A DNA stretch of 11,976 nucleotides from positions 1 through 11,976 of the forward strand of contig JBOHVS010000191.1 of the NCBI GenBank assembly GCA_050735975.1. The letters are read 5' to 3'. Shown here piece after piece: positions 1-6,430 of this stretch. The notes under the pieces are model-generated. The model saw only the letters and a program-made list of their open reading frames with translations. It did not search any database and was not told where the DNA came from. The translations under genes were made by a program, and so were the position numbers. Origin of the DNA: DATMBL01 sp050735975 (GTDB taxonomy: Bacteria; Desulfobacterota; Binatia; UBA9968). The number at the start of each line of letters is the position of its first letter. Positions within the stretch are counted from its first letter, which is position 1.

Positions 1-166
1 GAGGATTACACACGAAGAATTGTCCGAGATGGTAGGAACGACGCGGCCGCGTATCAGTCTGTTTATGCAACGATTTCACAATCTTGGGCTGATAGAGACG
101 AACCAGGATCGCTTTCTCGTCATTAAAGAAAACAAGCTCACCCAATACCTCGCTCAGATCGCCTAA
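1..166 (+). CDS. Crp/Fnr family transcriptional regulator, C-terminal end only
   Basis: This is the last 54 residues of a DNA-binding regulator; the gene begins before the window and its first full codon is at position 2. It holds the winged helix-turn-helix: the recognition helix reads GTTRPRISLFMQRF and is followed by the wing segment LGLIETNQDRFLVIKE. It aligns without gaps to residues 173-226 of the complete regulator at 4768-5448: I count 49 of 54 residues and 142 of 165 bases identical, with most base changes silent. The two are therefore close paralogues under protein-level constraint. The recognition helix is unchanged, so both copies probably bind the same DNA motif (inference). The sensor domain is outside the window, so the ligand cannot be judged. 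Confidence 0.9.
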   Translation, partial: RITHEELSEMVGTTRPRISLFMQRFHNLGLIETNQDRFLVIKENKLTQYLAQIA

Positions 167-172
167 AATGAC

Positions 173-209
173 CGCGTGGCTCCACGCGAGCCGCATCCCC
201 ATTTTTTTT
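173..209 (+). terminator. Possible weak terminator after the truncated crp copy
   Basis: A 6-bp GC-rich hairpin (CGCGTG, loop GCTC, CACGCG; 173-188) lies 6 bases after the crp stop codon. A run of eight T follows at 202-209. The 13 bases between stem and T-run are more than a classical intrinsic terminator allows, so termination is plausible but not certain. Confidence 0.35.
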
Positions 210-213
210 GGGT

Positions 214-229
214 CGTCCAATATTGGACG
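214..229. promoter_or_regulatory. Perfect 16-bp palindrome, candidate operator
   Basis: CGTCCAATATTGGACG equals its own reverse complement over all 16 bases, with no spacer. A gapless palindrome suits a homodimeric regulator better than an RNA hairpin, because no loop is available. It does not match the Crp (TGTGA-N6-TCACA) or Fnr (TTGAT-N4-ATCAA) consensus. No promoter could be placed beside it, so an operator role is inference. Confidence 0.3.
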
Positions 230-792
230 GTTATTCCATTCGCGGCAGGGTAGCGTGGTACTTATGCGCCCTGATTTCGGAACGATATTCTCTTCGGCAT
301 GTGACAGACGGTCTGCATAAGGATGCAGAATCCATTGCCTTCGGCGGAAGAATCGGAATTAAAATTATTTCTCGGGCTTCCGTCAGCTTTCTGTCCGTGA
401 ATGCAATTCCAAAGATGAATTTGATTTCTGAGGAGCCATTGAAAGATAGACTTATTAGGTCCATACTCATGCTAAGAGATATAACGATGTTGCTGGCGCC
501 TCAAATATATTTTCCACCCCGGCATGTTTGCGGAAGTAACGCGATCGATTCACATAGATCGAAGAGACTCACAAAGTAAAAGGTCCTCGGCCATCCCGAG
601 ATTCCCGGCCGCCATTATTTCTAGTTCCAGAGAGAGCGTTAGCCAGAAGACCGCATTCGCTTAGGGCGAAACCAACGAGAGAACCTTCGCTGGTACTGCG
701 CCCAATCCTAAAACGATTCGCTGTCGCTAAGGCAGTGAATCTGTCCCGCAGCTGTTTCCTCACAATGCGCTGCGTCCGTGCGAAATGATTGC
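230..792. other. Long intergenic stretch without a convincing gene
   Basis: About 560 bases separate the palindrome from nuoB. Positions 361-520 are only about 40% GC by my count, clearly below the flanking genes. Open frames exist on both strands (208-579 plus, 231-470 minus, 569-763 minus), but none has a good ribosome-binding site, a recognisable domain or protein-like composition. The nuoB promoter is presumably in the distal part, though I could not place convincing -35 and -10 boxes. The low GC could mark decayed foreign DNA or a regulatory leader. Confidence 0.5.
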
Positions 793-801
793 GAGGCTTT
801 T

Positions 802-1311
802 ATGCCATTGATCAACCAGTTGCCGGAAACCGTGTTTACTACCAAGGTGGATGACCTCCTTAACTGGGGCCGAGCCTCATCGCAGTGGTACATGCTCTTT
901 GGCCTGGCCTGTTGCGCCATCGAATTGATGCAAACGGGGGGACCCCGCGCGGATATCGACCGCTTTGGCGCTGTTCCCCGCGCGACGCCTCGTCAGTCAG
1001 ACCTGATGATCGTGGCGGGGACGCTGACTTACAAGATGGCCAAGCGAACCAAGCTCCTCTACGATCAGATGCCTGATCCGAAGTATGTCATCTCGATGGG
1101 GAGCTGCGCCAACTGCGGAGGGCTTTTTCAACTCGCCTACTCGGTTTGCAAAGGGGTAGACAAAATTATTCCTGTAGACGTTTATGTTCCCGGGTGTCCG
1201 CCCCGGCCGGAGGCCCTGACCGAGGGGCTTTTAAGGATCCAGGACAAGATCATGCGGGAGAGGTGGCTAGTAAAAAATAACCAGGTAACAAACCAGGAGT
1301 TTGCGGGTTAG
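802..1311 (+). CDS. nuoB: NADH-quinone oxidoreductase subunit B (NuoB-type), orphan
   Basis: A 169-aa protein of the NuoB/PSST family, which carries the terminal 4Fe-4S cluster (N2) of respiratory complex I and passes electrons to quinone at the junction with NuoD and the membrane arm. The four cluster ligands are present: the adjacent pair C37-C38 in GLACCAIE, C102 in MGSCANCGG and C132 in VPGCPPRPEA. The family signatures RFGAVPRATPRQSDLMIVAG and PVDVYVPGCPP are intact and the length is normal for a short NuoB. I chose ATG 802 because GAGG at 793-796 lies 5 bases before it; a GTG at 778 would add eight residues. No nuoA, nuoC or nuoD adjoins: upstream is non-coding and ftsH follows after 18 bp. 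It may supply a split complex I or a related hydrogenase-like complex. Confidence 0.93.
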   Translation: MPLINQLPETVFTTKVDDLLNWGRASSQWYMLFGLACCAIELMQTGGPRADIDRFGAVPRATPRQSDLMIVAGTLTYKMAKRTKLLYDQMPDPKYVISMGSCANCGGLFQLAYSVCKGVDKIIPVDVYVPGCPPRPEALTEGLLRIQDKIMRERWLVKNNQVTNQEFAG

Positions 1312-1329
1312 GCAAGGAGCTCATCCGAT

Positions 1330-3432
1330 ATGGCTAGAGAAACTACCATCACCGGTCGCGCCGCGGAAAAGATCCGGGCGCTTCTCGCATCGGCCCGCAA
1401 GAGTTCTGTAAAGAAATTCTTCGCCGATCTGCGGACTAATTACCAAGCGAGACGGAAAAACCGGATACCGATGGAAAAGAAACAGCGGCAACTTTCCATC
1501 GGGTACTTCATTCTGGCTTTCTTCACGATCGTGATAATTCAAAACTACTTCGGCAGCGCCCATGTCGAGATCATCCGCTACAGCCAATTCAAGTCTTTAC
1601 TCAATAGGGGTCTGATCAGCGATCTTGCAATCGGCGAGACGACTATTGAAGGCAATATGAAGGGAGAGGCGGTTAAGGAAATTTTCACGCCGGAGAAAAT
1701 AAAAACGATTCCCCAGGAAATTATTGAAGGCAAAAAACTCTTCCCTTTTGAAACCGTGCGAGTAGAGGATCCGGGTCTGACCGCCGAACTCGAAAAAGCA
1801 AAAGTTCCTTTCAAGGGAGAGGTGACCAATAACTGGCTTCCGACCATTTTATCCTGGGTGATCCCGGTGACACTATTTTTTCTGCTGTGGAGCTATCTTG
1901 GCAAGAAGATGGGGTCAGGAAGCGGCGGCTTAATGCAGATCGGTAAAAGCAAGGCAAAGGTCTACATTGAGAAGGCAACGGGAGTAACATTCGCCGATGT
2001 CGCGGGAATCGACGAGGCCGAAGAAGAAGTCGCTGAAGTTGTCGGGTTTCTGAAAGATCCGGATAAGTACCAAAGATTGGGCGGGCGTATCCCCAAGGGT
2101 GTTTTGATCGTGGGGCCGCCGGGCACCGGGAAAACCCTGCTTGCGCGCGCAGTCGCGGGCGAGGCCGGCGTTCCCTTCTTCAGCCTGTCGGGTTCCGACT
2201 TTGTCGAAATGTTTGTCGGAGTCGGGGCGGCACGGGTAAGAGACCTTTTTGTCCAGGCAGTGAAGCATGCCCCCAGCATCATATTCATCGATGAGCTCGA
2301 TGCCATCGGGAAGGCGCGGGGAGTGAACATGCTCACGACCAACGATGAGCGGGAACAAACGCTCAACCAGCTCTTGGCCGAGATGGATGGATTCGATCCG
2401 AATCAGGGAGTCATCATCATGGCTGCCACCAACCGGCCGGAGATTTTGGACGCCGCACTATTACGCCCCGGCCGGTTTGATCGGCAAATCCTGGTGGATC
2501 GCCCCGATATCAAGGGACGCGCGAAAATCCTCCATTTGCATGCGAAGAAGGTGAAACTCTCTCCCGATCTGGATCTTGCTCTCGTGGCAGCCAAAACCCC
2601 GGGCTTTGTCGGCGCGGATCTCGCCAACATCGTCAACGAAGCTGCGTTGCTGGCGGCGCGTCAGGACAAGGAGTCCGTAGAGATGGCGGAATTTGATGAG
2701 GCGATCGAAAGGGTGGTCGCGGGACTCCAAAAGAAGAGCCATGTCATCAATCCCAAGGAGAAGAAAATCGTCGCCTATCACGAGTCCGGTCACGCTCTCG
2801 TGGCGGAACTCGTGCCCGGCGCTGATCCCGTTTCCAAGATCTCTATTATTCCCAGGGGGATTGCTGCTCTAGGTTACACAAGCCAACTGCCGACGGAAGA
2901 TCGATATCTCATGACGCGTTCTGAACTGCTCGCGCGCATCTGTGTCCTTCTGGGAGGTCGAGTAGCGGAGAAGATTGTCTTCGGCGACATATCAACCGGC
3001 GCTCAGAACGATCTTCAGCGGGCGACGGAGATTGCCAGAACGATGATCACCCAATTCGGTATGAGTGAAAAACTAGGCCTGGCATCTCTGGAAGGTGCGA
3101 GGACTGCCACATTCCTGATGGCGCCGACGCGCAGTCCCAAAGAGTACAGCGAGGAAACCGCGCGGCTGATCGATGAAGAGGTAAAACACATACTGACCGA
3201 AGCTCATACCAGGGCTCGAGATCTCCTGATCTCTCGCCGCGGCGCACTGGAAGAGTTGGCCAAATTGCTTCTGGAGAAGGAAGTCGTCGACAGGCCCGCA
3301 TTGCAAGCGATTCTAAAAGTGAGAAGCATCGACATCGACAGCATCAAGGAAAAAAAGAAATCCGCGAGCGCACACGGAAGTGAAAACAATGAGGGAACCG
3401 TCGAGCAGGAACAGCCAGCCATGAAAACCTGA
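1330..3432 (+). CDS. ftsH: ATP-dependent zinc metalloprotease FtsH
   Basis: A 700-aa membrane-anchored AAA+ protease that extracts and degrades membrane and short-lived soluble proteins as a hexamer. Two membrane segments lie at about 55-71 and 170-190, flanking the periplasmic domain. The AAA module has Walker A GPPGTGKT (262-269), pore loop FVGVG (295-299), Walker B IIFIDE (317-322) and arginine fingers R379 and R382 in LLRPGRFDR. The peptidase has HESGH (484-488, ligands H484 and H488, catalytic E485) and the third zinc ligand D561. All catalytic residues are present. AAGGAG at 1314-1319 supports ATG 1330. This gives a basic N-terminal extension of about 47 residues absent from typical FtsH; ATG 1471 (M48) would yield the usual start, but its upstream signal is weaker. 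The hydrophilic C-terminal tail is lysine- and glutamate-rich. It lies 18 bp after nuoB and 43 bp before the zinc-ribbon gene, probably in one operon. Confidence 0.97.
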   Translation: MARETTITGRAAEKIRALLASARKSSVKKFFADLRTNYQARRKNRIPMEKKQRQLSIGYFILAFFTIVIIQNYFGSAHVEIIRYSQFKSLLNRGLISDLAIGETTIEGNMKGEAVKEIFTPEKIKTIPQEIIEGKKLFPFETVRVEDPGLTAELEKAKVPFKGEVTNNWLPTILSWVIPVTLFFLLWSYLGKKMGSGSGGLMQIGKSKAKVYIEKATGVTFADVAGIDEAEEEVAEVVGFLKDPDKYQRLGGRIPKGVLIVGPPGTGKTLLARAVAGEAGVPFFSLSGSDFVEMFVGVGAARVRDLFVQAVKHAPSIIFIDELDAIGKARGVNMLTTNDEREQTLNQLLAEMDGFDPNQGVIIMAATNRPEILDAALLRPGRFDRQILVDRPDIKGRAKILHLHAKKVKLSPDLDLALVAAKTPGFVGADLANIVNEAALLAARQDKESVEMAEFDEAIERVVAGLQKKSHVINPKEKKIVAYHESGHALVAELVPGADPVSKISIIPRGIAALGYTSQLPTEDRYLMTRSELLARICVLLGGRVAEKIVFGDISTGAQNDLQRATEIARTMITQFGMSEKLGLASLEGARTATFLMAPTRSPKEYSEETARLIDEEVKHILTEAHTRARDLLISRRGALEELAKLLLEKEVVDRPALQAILKVRSIDIDSIKEKKKSASAHGSENNEGTVEQEQPAMKT

Positions 3433-3475
3433 ATGGGCGTTGACTATGGGCAATCCGTAGTAGGAGAGCAATCCA

Positions 3476-3826
3476 ATGAAAAACGAAAAGAATCGCTTCG
3501 GCGAAAACGTAAAGTTTGACGAGCGGGCCAATGAAGACAAGTATTTCGCCGTCAAAGACCATGAACGGATCGAAGAGATGAAGGCCGAGTTCCAGAAGGC
3601 TGAAACAGCCCGGCGGGAAGGACAGATAGTGAGCTGTCCAACGTGCCCCGGCAAGCTTGAGAAGTATGGTTTTATGGGGTTTGTGTTGCGTCGCTGTGAC
3701 AGGTGTGAAGGGATTTGGCTGAATAAAGGCGATCTGGATCGGATTTTGAGAAAGGCGGTACGTGGTCCGCTGGGAGCTTTCCTTGATCGATGTTTCTCAA
3801 AAGATGAAACAAGGAAAGAAGAGTGA
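3476..3826 (+). CDS. Small zinc-ribbon protein, TFIIB-type zinc finger (zf-TFIIB) family
   Basis: A 116-aa cytoplasmic protein. Residues 1-50 are charged and probably helical; residues 54-90 form a single zinc ribbon with ligands C54, C57, C74 and C77 (CPTC and CDRC). It is followed by the family hallmark EGIWLNKGDLDRI. Members of this family (PF13453-like) are common small bacterial proteins of unknown role; the fold suggests nucleic-acid or protein binding. AGGAG at 3462-3466 lies 9 bases before ATG 3476. The 43-bp gap from ftsH suggests cotranscription. A fifth cysteine (C106) lies in the C-terminal tail. The reading frame stays open after the TGA stop, into a SufB-like remnant, but no start codon allows that part to be translated alone. 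Confidence 0.85.
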   Translation: MKNEKNRFGENVKFDERANEDKYFAVKDHERIEEMKAEFQKAETARREGQIVSCPTCPGKLEKYGFMGFVLRRCDRCEGIWLNKGDLDRILRKAVRGPLGAFLDRCFSKDETRKEE

Positions 3827-3913
3827 GATCTGGCCTTACCAATTGTCCCATATGAATTACCTCCATCTGGGGCCCGCAAGAAAGGTAAACACGACGGAGG
3901 ACCTGGTCACCGG

Positions 3914-3997
3914 GAATATAAGTACGGGTTTGTCATCGAGATCGAGACTGACACCGTGCCTCGCGGGCTGAACGAGGAGATCGTCCGCTTGATTTCG
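3914..3997 (+). pseudogene. Remnant resembling the N-terminus of SufB (Fe-S assembly scaffold)
   Basis: Translated in the frame of the preceding gene, this stretch gives EYKYGFVIEIETDTVPRG and then LNEEIVRLIS. It closely resembles the N-terminus of SufB proteins, which typically have YKYGF, a D/E-rich turn, T-(I/V)-P-(K/R)-G-L and E-(D/E)-hydrophobic-R-L-I-S. The similarity stops sharply after RLIS. The expected E-P-(E/W)-hydrophobic-L-E-x-R-L-K-A-Y continuation appears in no frame, and the frame ends at 4049-4051. No ATG, GTG or TTG precedes the homologous part after the upstream TGA. Frame 1 gives a separate open segment ending at 4083 (AREWVNTHVQSGSVG at its end) that I do not recognise. 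I read this as a truncated, untranslated sufB fragment; identification is from memory of the family. Confidence 0.55.
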
Positions 3998-4252
3998 GAT
4001 ATGCCTCCGAGGCTGAGACTTCCGCTATCGAGAGTGCGCGCGAGTGGGTGAATACCCATGTCCAGAGTGGCTCCGTAGGTTAAAAAACAGGCCTTGATTT
4101 TGCTGTAACCTGGATTATCTAGTTCAGGTTGCCTGGAGCGGCTGCCCAGGTCTGCGGGCCGCGCATGACTCCTTTCAGAACTGTTCAAAATTAGACAGAA
4201 ATCACTTCCACGCCTGTTATAGCCTTATATCCAAAAGAGAGAGGAGGATGAC
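3998..4252. other. Intergenic region with two small inverted repeats
   Basis: No gene is seen here. AACCTG (4107-4112) pairs with CAGGTT (4125-4130) around a 12-base loop, and CCTGG (4132-4136) pairs with CCAGG (4146-4150) around 9 bases. No T-run follows either, so they are not classical terminators. The promoter of the following gene is presumably in the AT-richer part, 4170-4235, but no convincing -35/-10 pair was found. Confidence 0.35.
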
Positions 4253-4648
4253 ATGCAAACCACACGCATGCCCGCTTACCGAAGCCGATCACGACAGACT
4301 GCGTCTGCAAACAGGCGTGCCTGGTATGAGCGGCCGTCCTATGTCAGCGTACTGCCAGAGGAATTCTTCGACTCTCGGGTCAAACTCGCTGCCGTGTGCC
4401 CGGAGACGGCGTTGATGTACGCTGTCCTCGAAGATGCTTTTCTCTGCTTTCATAAACAGTTTGAGACGGAGCAGCGGTTTATTCAGCTTGCGCGCGAGGC
4501 TGAGGATTGGTTTTTCAGCGATGACTCTCGCTGGCTCTTCTCCTTTGTATCTGTCTGCGATGCGCTCGGGCTGGAACACGAGCACATACGGAAAGGGCTT
4601 AAGCATTGGACCCCATCCCGCCTGGACACAGCGGCGGCAACGAGGTAA
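4253..4648 (+). CDS. Conserved-type hypothetical protein, 131 aa
   Basis: A soluble protein with no signal peptide or membrane segment. Residues 1-28 are basic and low-complexity (RSRSRQTASANRR). Residues 50-120 form a compact helical core with aromatic pairs: ALMYAVLEDAFLCF, AREAEDWFFSDDSRWLFSF and CDALGLEHEHIRKGL. The last element has the spacing of a short helix-turn-helix-like segment, but that is weak. I have an impression of similar cores in hypothetical proteins of deltaproteobacteria and NC10 bacteria, without an assigned function. AGGAGG at 4242-4247, 5 bases before ATG 4253, is the strongest ribosome-binding site in the window and implies real, efficient translation. The gene precedes the crp-type regulator by 119 bp in the same direction, so it could share its transcript or be regulated by it. 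Confidence 0.75.
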   Translation: MQTTRMPAYRSRSRQTASANRRAWYERPSYVSVLPEEFFDSRVKLAAVCPETALMYAVLEDAFLCFHKQFETEQRFIQLAREAEDWFFSDDSRWLFSFVSVCDALGLEHEHIRKGLKHWTPSRLDTAAATR

Positions 4649-4767
4649 TGTCATCGGAGCGCGTCAACCGCCGAGGTTTCGCGACCCAACAATAAAACGA
4701 CCGACCGAGCCCCAAGGGAAGTCGACTGTTGTGGTAATCATCGTGGGCATCGAAAGGAGACACGATC

Positions 4768-5448
4768 ATGATTCAGCAGACTCCTCAAGCCGGCGAGTTC
4801 AAACAACAATTGCGTGATTCGTTGCAGCGCGAGACGCAAAATTCTCGCAACTTCAAGGTCGCGCGACACGCGAACGTCTACACCTGTGGCGATCAGGACG
4901 AGATGGTCTACTTTATCGAGAGCGGCCAGATCAAACTGCTCATGCTCTCGGCCGAAGGCAAAGAGTGCCTCCTTGCCATCCATAGTGGAGGAGACATTTT
5001 CGGTGAGCTATGTTTGTCCGGGTTAGGCGCACGGCTGGAAACGGCGACGGCGATGAAAACAACAACCTTGAAACAAATACCTTGCTCTCAGTTCTTTGCG
5101 CGCTTAAGCCGCGACTCGCTGTTTGAGGGCTTCGTGCGGTACCTGGCGGTGCGTATTGCCGACCAACAGCAGGTCATCGCCAATCTGGTGACGGTGGACA
5201 GCGAACAGCGTCTGGGTAAGACACTGTTACAACTGGCGCGCACAATGGGCAAGAAAGACCCGCGCAGTATTCGCATCGAGCTGAGAATTTCCCATGAAGA
5301 ACTCTCCGAGATGGTGGGCACGACGCGGCCGCGGATCAGTCTGTTTATGCAGCGATTTCATAACCTTGGGCTGATCGAGACGAACAAAGATCGCTTTCTC
5401 ATCATCAAAGAAAGGAAACTCACCGATTACCTCGCTCAGATCGCCTAG
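4768..5448 (+). CDS. Crp/Fnr family transcriptional regulator, complete
   Basis: A 226-aa cytoplasmic regulator. The N-terminal cyclic-nucleotide-binding-like beta-barrel spans about 28-115, with VYFIESGQIKLLMLSAEGKE and GGDIFGELCL. The dimer helix runs about 116-145, and the Crp-type winged helix-turn-helix about 150-215, with recognition helix GTTRPRISLFMQRF at 184-197. The GEL of the phosphate-binding cassette is present, but the Arg-Ser/Thr pair that contacts cAMP in E. coli Crp is not matched (ARLETATA instead), so the ligand may not be cAMP (inference). No N-terminal Fnr-type cysteine cluster is seen. AAAGGAGA at 4753-4760 supports ATG 4768. The C-terminus is nearly identical to the truncated copy at 1-166. 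Immediately after the stop lies an antisense slipin remnant. Confidence 0.94.
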   Translation: MIQQTPQAGEFKQQLRDSLQRETQNSRNFKVARHANVYTCGDQDEMVYFIESGQIKLLMLSAEGKECLLAIHSGGDIFGELCLSGLGARLETATAMKTTTLKQIPCSQFFARLSRDSLFEGFVRYLAVRIADQQQVIANLVTVDSEQRLGKTLLQLARTMGKKDPRSIRIELRISHEELSEMVGTTRPRISLFMQRFHNLGLIETNKDRFLIIKERKLTDYLAQIA

Positions 5449-5588
5449 AGCGGCTGTGCAGCATCCACAATCTCTTGAATCCGCGCGTTGATCGTCTTTG
5501 TTTGGCTCAAGATTTGGTACAATTCCGCCTGACGTCGCGAAGAGATAATTCTCGACCGGGTTGAGCGCGCGATTGCGATCCAGGTCGA
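5449..5588 (-). pseudogene. Slipin (stomatin/band 7) gene remnant with internal deletion
   Basis: The plus strand here matches the plus strand of the intact slipin locus, which is encoded on the minus strand. Positions 5464-5531 match 8439-8506 at 60 of 68 bases; positions 5537-5584 match 8550-8597 at 39 of 48. Between the blocks the intact gene has 43 bases and the remnant five, a net 38-base deletion that breaks the frame. The matched part corresponds to residues of roughly 88-145 of the 248-aa protein. Both ends are missing: the crp gene occupies the side of the former C-terminus and the VIT gene that of the former N-terminus. It cannot encode a working protein. Confidence 0.88.
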
Positions 5589-5613
5589 CCGGGTGCCCAA
5601 GGAGACCTCGAGA

Positions 5614-6309
5614 ATGTTTTTAAGTCACAGGGAACGGCACCGCACAGAACGCATCGGTTGGCTACGCGCGACGGTATTGGGCGCGAACGACGGTATCGTT
5701 TCGACAGCGAGTCTGCTGCTTGGTGTCGCAGCGGCGAATGCGACGCACAGCAACGTATTGGTCGCGGGGGTCGCCGGCTTGGTCGCTGGAGCTATGTCGA
5801 TGGCTGCCGGTGAGTACGTGTCTGTCCACTCACAGGCAGACACCGAACAGGCGGACCTCACGCTTGAGCGCACGGAACTCAGGTTAGACGACCAGGGCGA
5901 GCACAAGGAACTCACGGCGATCTATGTTGATCGCGGCCTCGATCCGTTGCTCGCGAAACAGGTCGCGGATCAACTCATGGCCCATGACGCGATAGGCGCG
6001 CATGCCCGCGACGAACTCGGCATCTCCGAGACTCTGAGCGCCCGTCCGATTCAGGCTGCGCTTGCGTCGGCCGGCAGCTTCGCTGTTGGAGCAGCGATGC
6101 CTCTCGTGACCGCCGCCATTGTTTCCGAGGCGAGTCTGATCCCCGTGGTCTCTGCAACGTCGCTGGTGTTTCTTGCGCTTTTGGGCGGCTTGGCGGCGCG
6201 GGTGGGCGGTGCACGTGTGACGGTAGGCGCGATGCGCGTCATGTTGTGGGGTGCTTTGGCCATGGGACTGACCGCAGGGGTCGGGACTCTCTTCGGAACA
6301 GCGGCGTGA
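5614..6309 (+). CDS. VIT1/CCC1-family Fe2+/Mn2+ transporter
   Basis: A 231-aa inner-membrane protein of the VIT/CCC1 family, which moves iron and manganese out of the cytosol. The family core is clear: GANDGIVSTASLLLGVA in the first membrane segment and AGAMSMAAGEYVSVHSQ in the second. A cytoplasmic, acidic metal-binding helix region follows (about 75-140, EQADLTLERTEL and HKELTAIY). Three more membrane segments lie at about 146-165, 169-193 and 202-226, giving the usual five. ATG 5614 was chosen over GTG 5593 because AAGGAG at 5599-5604 lies 9 bases before it and would fall inside the longer reading. The gene sits beside the slipin remnant. Metal choice (Fe or Mn) cannot be decided from the sequence. 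Confidence 0.93.
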   Translation: MFLSHRERHRTERIGWLRATVLGANDGIVSTASLLLGVAAANATHSNVLVAGVAGLVAGAMSMAAGEYVSVHSQADTEQADLTLERTELRLDDQGEHKELTAIYVDRGLDPLLAKQVADQLMAHDAIGAHARDELGISETLSARPIQAALASAGSFAVGAAMPLVTAAIVSEASLIPVVSATSLVFLALLGGLAARVGGARVTVGAMRVMLWGALAMGLTAGVGTLFGTAA

Positions 6310-6351
6310 GCGGGAGCTTAGATCACCTAGCAGTGTGCTGAAAAACTCTGA

Positions 6352-6371
6352 TTACAGAGTGTTACAGAGTG
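6352..6371. repeat. Perfect tandem repeat of a 10-bp unit upstream of a -10 box
   Basis: TTACAGAGTG occurs twice, head to tail, at 6352-6361 and 6362-6371. The 10-bp period puts both copies on one face of the helix, as for tandem activator sites. The copies end about 28 bases before the TATAAT at 6400-6405. The first copy also takes part in a hairpin (ACTCTG, loop ATTA, CAGAGT; 6345-6360). Confidence 0.5.
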
Positions 6372-6399
6372 CTCAACATGGTAAACACCTAATTGTCCC

Positions 6400-6405
6400 T
6401 ATAAT
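6400..6405 (+). promoter_or_regulatory. Candidate -10 box of the 77-aa hypothetical gene
   Basis: TATAAT matches the sigma-70 -10 consensus exactly and lies 25 bases before the start codon at 6431. Transcription would start near 6412 and leave a short leader containing the ribosome-binding site GAAGGGG (6416-6422). At 17-bp spacing the -35 position reads CATGGT, a poor match. If real, the promoter probably needs an activator, for which the 10-bp tandem repeat is a candidate site. Confidence 0.45.
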
Positions 6406-6430
6406 GCTTGGACTCGAAGGGGATACGAAA

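Noticed and set aside
208..579. A 123-codon open frame on the plus strand starting at TTG 208
   Set aside because: It has a rare start, no ribosome-binding site, an unlikely composition and no recognisable motif, and it spans the palindrome and the AT-rich stretch.
569..763. A 64-codon minus-strand frame before nuoB, with an antisense open frame on the plus strand
   Set aside because: Both strands are open by chance over this short stretch; neither frame has a ribosome-binding site or a familiar motif.
1930..2366. Long minus-strand frames inside ftsH (142 and 134 codons)
   Set aside because: They are antisense shadows of the highly conserved AAA domain of ftsH.
3907..4188. A 93-codon minus-strand frame over the sufB-like remnant
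   Set aside because: Its composition is not protein-like, and the plus strand carries the recognisable SufB-like peptide.
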